Made by a program: the position numbers and the translations under genes | The notes under the pieces: generated by a model | What the model was told of the DNA's origin: nothing | Database searches by the model: none | What the model saw: only the letters and a program-made list of their open reading frames with translations | From: JBEEJL01 sp043744215 | GTDB lineage: Bacteria > Pseudomonadota > Gammaproteobacteria > Burkholderiales > JBEEJL01 | DNA length: 32,191 bases | Direction: 5' to 3' | Assembly (NCBI GenBank): GCA_043744215.1 | Contig: JAYTVC010000005.1 | Coordinates: forward strand, 1 to 32,191 | Shown: positions 1 to 7,236 of the stretch, piece by piece | Layout of the letters: every line of letters begins with the position of its first letter | Position numbering within the stretch: position 1 is the first letter of the stretch

Positions 1-1829
1 ACTTTGAAATCTTCACTGACCCTATTTTTGTTTAACGCGTCGAGCTCAAGCTGAGATAGGTTTTTTGCGGGCGACGCCGAAAGTTCATTGGACACTTTCC
101 ACACCACGCCGCTGCGTGCCGGCAATTTCATGGTCACTTTTCCATTTGCGCCAACTGAAATAGTGTCTGATGGACTATCAATGGAAAAAATAGTTTGCAG
201 TGTCGTGCCGGATTTGAGATGCGTGTCGAGTTTATCCAATAAGGTTTCGCGATCAGCCGTATTGAACACGACCCACGCCGATTCATGTTGATAATCCATT
301 CGATAGGCGAGCACACCGGCGCTGGCAAAATTTTCTTGCAGTATCGTCGGCACGCCACGCGAGAAGAGTTTATGCTCCTTGCGTAACATGCTGATTTTAT
401 TGATATATTTATACATCGGCGCAGTCGTATCGAAACGATCCTTGCCGCCCGATTTGAAACCGGCTTTGAACATGGCCGCGCGCGATTCGGTGAACGATTG
501 CTCGGTGCCGTAATAAATCACCGGTATGCCGGGCAGCGTCATCATCGCCAGCAAACTTTGTTTCAACGCCGCTTCGCTGCCGTAAGTGAGAAAGCGATCG
601 ACATCGTGATTATCGACAAAGGTCGGCATCAGATGCGGGCGCGGATAAAGTTTCATCGTGCCGCGAATGCGCTGCGCCAATTCTGCCGTCGGTTTGCCGC
701 GCGCAAACACATCGCCCAACGCGCCGTATAAAGGAAAGTTCAGCATGCCGGGCAACAGCGGTTTGCCGTTCGACGCCGTCATGTAAGCACGGATTTTTTT
801 CGCTGCGTCATCGTTGAACGGTTTGCCGATGGCGAAGCCTTCGCCGAACGAAAGGAAGTTTTCTCGGCCGGTTTGCTTGGCGATTTGCGCAATGCCCGGC
901 GCGGTTTTATCGGTGGAATATAAAAAATCCCGATAGAAATCCGGTGGCACAAACACCGCCGTATCGACGCGGAAGCCATCGACGCCGACGGCGCTAATCC
1001 AATGGCCGTAACTTTGGCGCAATGCTTTGCGAACGACAGGGTTTTCCGTGTTCAAATCGTCGAGCCCCGACATTTGGAAATTCCATTCCTGCTTTTTGTT
1101 TTTGTAATCGGCAATATCGGGCGTCCAATGAAAAATATTGGCACGAAGATGGTCGGGCTTGCGCGGGTCATTCAAATTGAACGGCGCTTGCGACGGCGCT
1201 GCCGTGCCGCGCGCGTCGGCGTTCAATGAAAAACCTTTTGTCGGATTTTTCGCGTCCCACTCTTTGTCGTACAACATGAAATTGCCGGTGTGATTGACGA
1301 CAATGTCTTGCACCAAATACATGCCGTTGGAATGCAGCGCATGCGATAAATTTTGATAGTCGGCCAGTGTGCCCAGATGTTTATCGACCGCAGAAAAATT
1401 TTCCGCCCAATAGCCGTGATAACCGCCGTACTGACTTTTCGCATCCCACCATTGATTGGCGACGGGCGGCGTGATCCAAATCGCGGTTGCACCTAACTTT
1501 TTGATATAATTCAATTTTTCAGTAACGCCGCGCAAGTCGCCGCCATTATATTTGGCGTTGTTTTGCCCATCGAATTCTGCCGCGCCCTGGTTATTATTTG
1601 ATACATCTGCGTCATTGAAACGGTCTGTCATCAGAAAATAAATAATCTGATCGCGCCAATCGGGCGAGGGGACGTGAAGTTTGAGAGGCTCAGCGTGGAG
1701 ATCTGGCACGACAAACAAAAATGTCAGCGCGGAAAAAAAAACACGCGGAAGTTTTTGGCGGAATCTTTTGACAAACCCAAGGTGGTCGATCCGTTGTTGA
1801 TTCCGTTCGTGGTGAGCCCGTCGAACCAT
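1..1829 (-). CDS. Secreted GH13 alpha-amylase, 3' end beyond the left edge
   Basis: Hydrolyses alpha-1,4 glucan links, probably in the periplasm or outside the cell. The frame is open from the start to the left edge (at least 609 codons) with no stop, so the C-terminus is missing. With Met at 1829 the four GH13 regions are intact: DIVVNH with D175 and H180, GFRVDT with nucleophile D289, FGEGF with acid/base E330, and DNHD with D409. A signal peptide is visible (basic KRFRQK, hydrophobic VFFSALTFLFVV, then LHA|E). A typical GH13 C-terminal beta domain seems to end near codon 580, yet coding continues, so an extra domain is likely. The start is uncertain: in-frame ATGs lie at 1829, 1859 and 1877, none with a good ribosome site, and all give an unusually long region before the signal core. 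It lies downstream of edd-eda on the same strand, suggesting one transcript feeding glucose to the ED pathway. Exact specificity (amylase or cyclomaltodextrinase) is not settled. Confidence 0.85.
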   Translation of the reverse strand, partial: MVRRAHHERNQQRIDHLGFVKRFRQKLPRVFFSALTFLFVVPDLHAEPLKLHVPSPDWRDQIIYFLMTDRFNDADVSNNNQGAAEFDGQNNAKYNGGDLRGVTEKLNYIKKLGATAIWITPPVANQWWDAKSQYGGYHGYWAENFSAVDKHLGTLADYQNLSHALHSNGMYLVQDIVVNHTGNFMLYDKEWDAKNPTKGFSLNADARGTAAPSQAPFNLNDPRKPDHLRANIFHWTPDIADYKNKKQEWNFQMSGLDDLNTENPVVRKALRQSYGHWISAVGVDGFRVDTAVFVPPDFYRDFLYSTDKTAPGIAQIAKQTGRENFLSFGEGFAIGKPFNDDAAKKIRAYMTASNGKPLLPGMLNFPLYGALGDVFARGKPTAELAQRIRGTMKLYPRPHLMPTFVDNHDVDRFLTYGSEAALKQSLLAMMTLPGIPVIYYGTEQSFTESRAAMFKAGFKSGGKDRFDTTAPMYKYINKISMLRKEHKLFSRGVPTILQENFASAGVLAYRMDYQHESAWVVFNTADRETLLDKLDTHLKSGTTLQTIFSIDSPSDTISVGANGKVTMKLPARSGVVWKVSNELSASPAKNLSQLELDALNKNRVSEDFK

Positions 1830-1847
1830 GGACGGAATCAACAACGG
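1791..1847. repeat. REP-like hairpin between eda and the amylase
   Basis: Two perfect 16-bp arms (1791-1806 and 1832-1847) flank a 25-nt loop. The centre, TTCGTGGTGAGCCCGTCGAA, resembles REP-type palindromes found in many proteobacterial intergenic regions. The loop contains the ATG at 1829, and the arms would be translated if either upstream ATG were used. It may act as an mRNA-stabilising or attenuating stem between eda and the amylase. Confidence 0.75.
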
Positions 1848-1929
1848 GCTCTCGCCCATTGCATAAGCAGATTTCATTTCTGCTCGATCCACGTTTTCGC
1901 AACTGCTCGTTTGACGACGCTTACGAGCA

Positions 1930-2553
1930 TTACGCACGCAACGCCACGGCAGCGCGCGCGAGCTGGGTGATCGCCGCCCAATCGCCCGCCTGCACCAGTG
2001 CTTTGGGCGTCAGCCACGAACCGCCTACGCACGCGACGTTGGGCAAGGCCAGATATGCCGGCGCGCTTTGCGCGCTGATGCCGCCGGTGGGACAAAAGCT
2101 CACGTCGGCAAACGGACCAGCGAAAGCCTTGAGCATATTTGCGCCGCCGGCTGGTTCGGCAGGGAAAAATTTGAGTTCGGTGTAACCCGCCGCCATCGCC
2201 GCGATAATATCCGACGGGGTCATCACGCCGGGAAGCAGCGGCATATTTGTATCACGCGCTGCTTTTGTTAGCTCGAGGGTGAGGCCGGGGCTCACGGCGA
2301 ATTGCGCGCCCGCTTTCAATGCCTGGGAAAAATGTTCCGGTTTTGTAATTGTCCCTACACCGGGTATCGCGCCTTCCACTTCGTTCGCAATCGCGCGTAC
2401 CGCATCGAGCGCTGCGGGCGTGCGCAAAGTGACTTCGAGCACGCGGATGCCGCCCGCCACCAGGGCGCGCGCCATGGGCACGGCGTGGCGAACATCGTCG
2501 ATGACGATAACGGGAATAACGGGAGCAAGGCGCATCAGGTCAAGCGTTTTCAT
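1930..2553 (-). CDS. eda: KDPG aldolase (2-dehydro-3-deoxy-phosphogluconate aldolase)
   Basis: Cytoplasmic class I aldolase that cleaves 2-keto-3-deoxy-6-phosphogluconate to pyruvate and glyceraldehyde-3-phosphate, the last ED-specific step. The 207-residue length is normal. The Schiff-base lysine is K128 in LKFFPAE, the catalytic glutamate is E40 in VLEVTLRT, and R44 is the phosphate/substrate arginine. The family block FCPTGGIS near residue 154 and the GGSWL motif near 177 are also present. The gene starts with ATG 18 nt after the edd stop, with only a weak purine-rich site (AAGAAA), so translation may be helped by coupling to edd. The residue pattern closely follows E. coli Eda. Confidence 0.96.
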   Translation of the reverse strand: MKTLDLMRLAPVIPVIVIDDVRHAVPMARALVAGGIRVLEVTLRTPAALDAVRAIANEVEGAIPGVGTITKPEHFSQALKAGAQFAVSPGLTLELTKAARDTNMPLLPGVMTPSDIIAAMAAGYTELKFFPAEPAGGANMLKAFAGPFADVSFCPTGGISAQSAPAYLALPNVACVGGSWLTPKALVQAGDWAAITQLARAAVALRA

Positions 2554-2571
2554 GTTTATATTTCTTAAAAA

Positions 2572-4458
2572 TTATTTTGATAAAACAAAATGGTCGTGCA
2601 GCGGTTGTTCGGCCTGGTTCATTCTCGCGCCGCCTTCGCCCGCTTGCACATAGGTCATCGCGCCTTCTTCGGCGCTGCAGGCGTTATGACGGAAGGCCGC
2701 AAACAATTCGCGCCCCATGCCGAAATGATGGCCGGATAAATCCACCGTCGTCAGGCGGCGTTGCAGCCACGAACGCTCATCCACTTTGGCCTCGAGTGTG
2801 CCGTGTTCCGCATCCAACTCAATCATGTCTCCATCGCGCACGAGGCCCAACGGTCCGCCGTTCAAACATTCGGGCGATACGTGAATCGCTGCGGGCACTT
2901 TGCCCGACGCGCCCGACATACGGCCATCGGTGACCAATGCGACTTTGAAGCCTTCGTCCTGCAACACGCCCAGCAACGGCGTGAGTTTGTGCAACTCCGG
3001 CATACCGTTGGCACGCGGCCCCTGGAATTTCACTACCGCCACGAAATCGCGCCGCAGCTTACCTTCATCAAAAGCCTGCATCACTGCTTCCTGACTGTCG
3101 AACACCAAGGCTGGCGCTGTCACTACGCGATGTTCATGCTTCACGGCTGAAGTTTTGATTACCGCGCGGCCGAGATTGCCGGTGAGCAATTTCAAACCGC
3201 CATCGGCGCTGAAGGGTTTTTCTACTGTGGTTAACACCGAAGTATCATGGCTTGCAGCGGGCGATGCGCGCCAGTTGATGCTTCCATTTTCGAGCCAGGG
3301 TTCCTTTGCGTAACGACGCAGGCCGTGGCCGCTGACCGTCATCACATCATCATGTAACAAACCGTGGTCGAGCAATTGGCCGATGAGAAAACCCATGCCG
3401 CCCGCCGCATGAAAATGATTCACGTCGGCTTTACCATTGGGATAAATGCGCGTCAGCAACGGAATGACCGACGACAATTCGCTGAAATCATCCCAGTTAA
3501 TGGCGATGCCCGCGGCGTGAGCCATCGCGACGAGATGAATGGTGTGATTGGTCGAACCGCCCGTCGCCAGCAGGCCAACGATGGCGTTCACAATCGCGCG
3601 CTCGTCGATTATGCGGCCGATTGGTGTGTAATCCTTTCCTTGCGCGGTGATTTGCGTGGCGCGCTTCGCGGCGGCGGCGGTGAGCGCATCGCGCAATGGC
3701 GTGTTCGGATTCACGAACGCCGCGCCGGGCAAATGTAAACCCATCACCTCCATCAACATTTGGTTGGAATTGGCCGTGCCGTAAAAAGTGCAGGTGCCGG
3801 GCCCGTGATAGGCCTTCGATTCCGCTTCAAGCAGCGCGTCGCGGCCCACTTCACCTTTGGCGAAACGCTGGCGCACTTGCGCTTTTTCATCGTTGGATAA
3901 GCCACTGGTCATGGGGCCAGCCGGCACAAAGATCACCGGCAGATGGCCAAAATGCAAGGCGCCGATGAGCAAACCGGGCACGATTTTGTCGCACACGCCG
4001 AGGCACAGCGCCGCATCAAACATATTGTGCGACAGCGCGATGGCCGTGCCCATCGCAATCACGTCACGACTGAACAGCGACAACTCCATGCCCGGCTCGC
4101 CCTGAGTCACACCGTCGCACATGGCGGGCACACCGCCGGCAAATTGCGCCACGGCACCCGCTTCGCGCGCGGCTTGTTTGATAATGTCGGGAAAGCGCGC
4201 CAGCGGCTGGTGCGCCGACAGCATGTCGTTATACGAGGAGACGATGGCAATATTCGGCTGGCGCATTTCGCGCAACACCAGTTTGTCGTTGGCGGGAAAC
4301 GCCGCGAAGGCGTGGGCGACATTGGTGCAGGATAAAGATTGGCGCACCGGCTGCGCATGGGCGGCACGGGCGATACGCTCCAGATAAGCGGTGCGCGTTG
4401 CGTGGCTGCGCACGACAATGCGCTGGGTCACGCGGGTAAGAACAGGATGAAGGCTCAC
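2572..4458 (-). CDS. edd: Phosphogluconate dehydratase
   Basis: Cytoplasmic iron-sulfur dehydratase converting 6-phosphogluconate to KDPG, the first ED-specific step. It has 628 residues, close to the usual 600-610. IlvD/Edd family blocks are clear: CDGVTQGEPGMELS (114-127), CLGVCDKIVPG (152-162) and GTCTFYGTANSNQMLMEVMG (221-240). C156 and C223, with C114 or C152, are the likely 4Fe-4S ligands. The start is GTG at 4458, preceded by GAGGA at a suitable distance. It heads edd-eda, probably followed by the amylase, and is transcribed divergently from zwf across a short regulatory region. No clear HexR-type site was recognised there. Confidence 0.96.
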   Translation of the reverse strand: MSLHPVLTRVTQRIVVRSHATRTAYLERIARAAHAQPVRQSLSCTNVAHAFAAFPANDKLVLREMRQPNIAIVSSYNDMLSAHQPLARFPDIIKQAAREAGAVAQFAGGVPAMCDGVTQGEPGMELSLFSRDVIAMGTAIALSHNMFDAALCLGVCDKIVPGLLIGALHFGHLPVIFVPAGPMTSGLSNDEKAQVRQRFAKGEVGRDALLEAESKAYHGPGTCTFYGTANSNQMLMEVMGLHLPGAAFVNPNTPLRDALTAAAAKRATQITAQGKDYTPIGRIIDERAIVNAIVGLLATGGSTNHTIHLVAMAHAAGIAINWDDFSELSSVIPLLTRIYPNGKADVNHFHAAGGMGFLIGQLLDHGLLHDDVMTVSGHGLRRYAKEPWLENGSINWRASPAASHDTSVLTTVEKPFSADGGLKLLTGNLGRAVIKTSAVKHEHRVVTAPALVFDSQEAVMQAFDEGKLRRDFVAVVKFQGPRANGMPELHKLTPLLGVLQDEGFKVALVTDGRMSGASGKVPAAIHVSPECLNGGPLGLVRDGDMIELDAEHGTLEAKVDERSWLQRRLTTVDLSGHHFGMGRELFAAFRHNACSAEEGAMTYVQAGEGGARMNQAEQPLHDHFVLSK

Positions 4459-4494
4459 GAATTTTCCTCGGGGGGCGGTGCGCGCTGGCGCGCA

Positions 4495-4556
4495 GGCGGT
4501 TTATTTTCAGCACCAACGGCTTGCAAAAAAACTGAAATAATTCAATGCAAACCGCC
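4495..4556. promoter_or_regulatory. Imperfect dyad in the edd/zwf divergent region
   Basis: Outer arms GGCGGTTT (4495-4502) and AAACCGCC (4549-4556) are exact complements. Inside them TTATTTTCAG (4501-4510) faces CTGAAATAA (4532-4540) with one extra base. The dyad overlaps the likely -35 region of zwf and lies 37 nt upstream of the edd start, so it could be an operator for both directions. It could also be an RNA stem. The binding protein is unknown. Confidence 0.45.
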
Positions 4557-4569
4557 GCGCTTCTATAAT
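4541..4569 (+). promoter_or_regulatory. Likely sigma-70 promoter of zwf
   Basis: A consensus -10 box TATAAT lies at 4564-4569. A weak -35 candidate TTCAAT lies at 4541-4546 with a 17-bp spacer. This would give a leader of about 55 nt before the preferred zwf start at 4630. The weak -35 fits a promoter that depends on a regulator. Confidence 0.5.
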
Positions 4570-4629
4570 ATTACACTGCGGTGCTAAAACGATACCGTGT
4601 TTCACGCGATTTATTCCAAGGAAAATATT

Positions 4630-6093
4630 TTGTCTTCACTTCCCACCTTCGATATTTTATTATTTGGCGGCAGCGGCGATCTCGCCCTGCGCAAACTGTT
4701 GCCCGCGCTATATCACCGCCATAGCGAAAACGATTTGCCAGCCCACGGCCGCATTATCGGCTTTGGCCGCCAGCCCTACTCGCGCGAGGAATATATCAAA
4801 GCGGTAGAAGCAAGCTGCGAAAAATTTGTCGATCCGGGCCACTTCGATGCCGCTGTCTTCGCCACATTCGCCCAGCGGCTCGACTACCTGCAAATCGACG
4901 TGACGGTTACCGCGGATTTTGAGCGCATCAAAGCTCATCTCACCGGATCGGCCGCCGAGGTGACGGTGTTTTATCTCGCCACTGCGCCAGATTTATTCAC
5001 CACCATTTGCAGCGGCCTGGGTCGTGTCGGCCTTAACACGCCGAATTCGCGTGTGGTGCTGGAAAAACCCCTGGGACGCGATCTTGCCTCGGCGGAAAAA
5101 ATCAACGAAGACGTGGGCCGCATTTTTAATGAGCCGCAGATTTATCGCATCGATCATTACCTCGGCAAAGAGCCGGTGCAAAACCTGATGGCGCTGCGCT
5201 TCGGCAATGCGTTGTTCGAGCCGCTGTGGAGCCGCGCCTGGGTGCGCGATGTGCAAATCACGCTGGCGGAAAAAATCGGCGTTGAAGGCCGTGGCGAATT
5301 TTACGACCGTGCCGGCGCGGCGCGCGACATGGTGCAGAACCATTTGCTGCAACTGCTGTGCATTCTCGCCATGGAACCGCCGACGAGCATCGACCCCGAC
5401 GCGGTGCGCGACGAAAAACTCAAAGTCCTGCGCTCGCTCGTCCCTTTCACGCCGCAAGACCTGGCGCTGAAATCGGTGCGCGGCCAATATCGCGCCGGCA
5501 CCGTTGACGGCAAAGCGGCCCCCGCTTATCTGGAAGAAAAAGGCATCGCCGAAGAAAGCCACACCGAAACGTTTGTCGCGCTGAAAGCAGAGCTGTCGAA
5601 TTGGCGCTGGTCCGGCGTGCCGTTTTATTTGCGCACAGGCAAGCGTTTGCAGGAGCGCATCGCCGAAATTGTCGTCAACTTCCGCGCCGTGCCGCACTCT
5701 ATTTTCCCCGCGCATCAGGGTGTGTCGGTAGGCAATCGGCTGGTGATTCAACTTCATCCCGAAGAAGAATTGCGCCTGTATTTAATGGCCAAACCACCGG
5801 GCAATGAAATGGTGTTGAAACCCGTCAGCCTTAACCTCGATTTCAGCGAAGAATTCAAAAGCCGGCCCATGCACGCCTACGAGCGCCTGCTGATGGACGT
5901 GGTACGCGGCAAACTCACGCTCTTCATGCGCCGCGACGAACTCGACGCCGCCTGGCGCTGGGTGGAGCCCATCATCGACGGCTGGGCTGAGAGCGGAGAG
6001 CGGCCCAAACCTTATTCCGCTGGCACCTGGGGCCCCGCTGCCGCGAGCGCACTGCTTGGCCGCGACGGCTCGGCATGGCACGAAGAAACCTGA
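4630..6093 (+). CDS. zwf: Glucose-6-phosphate 1-dehydrogenase
   Basis: Oxidises glucose-6-phosphate to 6-phosphogluconolactone using NAD(P)+, the entry to both the ED and pentose phosphate routes. From the preferred start it has 487 residues, a normal length. The N-terminal dinucleotide fold carries FGGSGDLALRKLLPALY, and the active-site signature RIDHYLGKE lies at 173-181, with H176 the usual binding histidine. The start was chosen as TTG at 4630 because AAGGA lies about seven bases upstream and the product then begins just before the conserved FDILLFGGSGDLA block. An in-frame GTG at 4597 would add 11 residues but has no ribosome site. It is followed directly by pgl. Confidence 0.95.
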   Translation: MSSLPTFDILLFGGSGDLALRKLLPALYHRHSENDLPAHGRIIGFGRQPYSREEYIKAVEASCEKFVDPGHFDAAVFATFAQRLDYLQIDVTVTADFERIKAHLTGSAAEVTVFYLATAPDLFTTICSGLGRVGLNTPNSRVVLEKPLGRDLASAEKINEDVGRIFNEPQIYRIDHYLGKEPVQNLMALRFGNALFEPLWSRAWVRDVQITLAEKIGVEGRGEFYDRAGAARDMVQNHLLQLLCILAMEPPTSIDPDAVRDEKLKVLRSLVPFTPQDLALKSVRGQYRAGTVDGKAAPAYLEEKGIAEESHTETFVALKAELSNWRWSGVPFYLRTGKRLQERIAEIVVNFRAVPHSIFPAHQGVSVGNRLVIQLHPEEELRLYLMAKPPGNEMVLKPVSLNLDFSEEFKSRPMHAYERLLMDVVRGKLTLFMRRDELDAAWRWVEPIIDGWAESGERPKPYSAGTWGPAAASALLGRDGSAWHEET

Positions 6094-6101
6094 TCGGCAA
6101 C

Positions 6102-6797
6102 ATGGCAACATTGCAACGTTTCGATCAGGCCGATTCGCTCGCGCAGGCGCTCGCGCAACGCGTCGCTGCGCTGCTTGCCGGTGCGCTGCGCGAGCGCGGC
6201 CACGTAAGCCTCGTGGTTTCGGGCGGAAAAACGCCCGCGCTTTTTTTCGGCTATTTGTCCAAACAAAAACTTGACTGGAAAAATGTCTGGATCACCCTCG
6301 CCGACGAGCGCTGGGTTGAGCCGACCCACGCCGACAGCAATGAAAAGCTGGTGCGCAATACGCTGTTACAAAACTGCGCCCACGTGGCAAATTTTATCGG
6401 GCTCAAGCATGCCGCCGCCACGCCGCAACAAGGCGCGGCGGAACTTGAGACAGCGCTCAAAGTCATTCCGCAGCCGTTCGATGTCGTCGTGCTGGGCATG
6501 GGCGACGACGGCCACACCGCCTCATGGTTTCCCCAGGCGCCCCAACTTGCCGCCGCGCTCGACATGAATAATGGGCATCTTTGTATGGGCATAGACCCCG
6601 TCACTGCCGCGCATCCGCGCATGACGCTCACGCGCACGGCGCTGCTCAACAGCCGCGCCATCGCGCTGCAAATCAGCGGTGCAAATAAATTAAAAGTCTA
6701 TGAACAGGCGGTGGCTGTCGGCCCGGTTGAAGCGTTGCCGATACGCGCCGTCCTTCAACAAGCCAAAGTGCCCGTCGACGTTTTCTGGAACGCATAA
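6102..6797 (+). CDS. pgl: 6-phosphogluconolactonase
   Basis: Hydrolyses 6-phosphogluconolactone to 6-phosphogluconate, linking zwf to edd. It belongs to the NagB/DevB-type lactonase family: VSGGKTP lies near the N-terminus, LADERWVEPTHADSNEKLV follows, and LGMGDDGHTASWFP carries the usual catalytic histidine region. From ATG 6102 it has 231 residues, the normal size. An in-frame ATG at 6075 overlaps the zwf end by 19 nt and would add nine residues; neither start has a strong ribosome site, and 6102 fits the usual start of the family better. It forms a zwf-pgl operon. No obvious terminator follows. Confidence 0.93.
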   Translation: MATLQRFDQADSLAQALAQRVAALLAGALRERGHVSLVVSGGKTPALFFGYLSKQKLDWKNVWITLADERWVEPTHADSNEKLVRNTLLQNCAHVANFIGLKHAAATPQQGAAELETALKVIPQPFDVVVLGMGDDGHTASWFPQAPQLAAALDMNNGHLCMGIDPVTAAHPRMTLTRTALLNSRAIALQISGANKLKVYEQAVAVGPVEALPIRAVLQQAKVPVDVFWNA

Positions 6798-7020
6798 ACT
6801 GCCATCACTCTTTTCTAACGCAACGCGTAATTAAAATCACGGCTTAAAATTACGATGGTAATGCCGTAACCGCTGCATCCCGGATGCCCCCCATTTCTGC
6901 GGTTCGACAAATAATCACGCCTGCTTTTTATTGCTCTGTATGGTTTCCGCAACAATTTTCAACGCCCTGTAGACGTAAAATGCTATCGTGAAATTGTAAA
7001 AATATCCTTTAGCTTTAAAA

Positions 7021-7055
7021 AATTATTCAATAAATTCAATTAGTTACAAAATTAC
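7021..7055 (+). promoter_or_regulatory. Recurring AT-rich motif, copy 1 (TonB receptor)
   Basis: Shares TTATTCAATA and TAGTTAC with copies near 13738, 15558 and 21655. The core differs by one base from the IHF consensus WATCAANNNNTTR. TTATTCA (7023-7029) is mirrored by TGAATAA at 7056-7062. It lies about 60-95 bp upstream of the likely promoter, a typical place for IHF or an activator. Confidence 0.5.
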
Positions 7056-7114
7056 TGAATAAGTCGTTTTTGTGCGACGCAAAACCGAAAAATCGTTTGT
7101 AGGGCTTTGTTCAA

Positions 7115-7143
7115 TTGACACAACATCACCCCATAGTGAAAAT
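7115..7143 (+). promoter_or_regulatory. Likely promoter of the TonB receptor
   Basis: A perfect -35 box TTGACA lies at 7115-7120. After a 17-bp spacer comes GAAAAT (7138-7143), which matches four of six -10 positions. One AAATCGTTTGTA repeat lies just upstream and the other in the leader, consistent with an operator pair. Confidence 0.45.
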
Positions 7144-7236
7144 TACGCCATTACATTCGTATAAATCGTTTGTAAGCAGTAATCATGCGGCTTGAAGATA
7201 GGCCAATTCAAACAACTAATATTTAGGGGAGAGTTC

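Larger units (their letters stand above)
6798..7236. other. Non-coding region upstream of the TonB receptor
   Basis: A gap of about 440 bp with no credible gene. It holds one copy of the recurring AT-rich motif (7021-7055), two direct copies of AAATCGTTTGTA (7090-7101 and 7163-7174) and a likely promoter at 7115-7143. A short palindrome GCATCCCGGATGC lies near 6877, with no T-run. The length suggests complex regulation of the receptor gene. Confidence 0.7.

Noticed and set aside
1496..1525. Another IHF-like, motif-like stretch in the left amylase
   Set aside because: It encodes the conserved LNYIKKLG of GH13 enzymes and matches the motif only partly.
4993..5757. A 254-codon open frame on the minus strand
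   Set aside because: Antisense to zwf, which carries its active-site signature in the opposite frame.
6798..7236. Possible riboswitch or small RNA before the TonB receptor
   Set aside because: No recognisable aptamer core or terminator-like stem was found; only promoter-like and repeat signals are visible.
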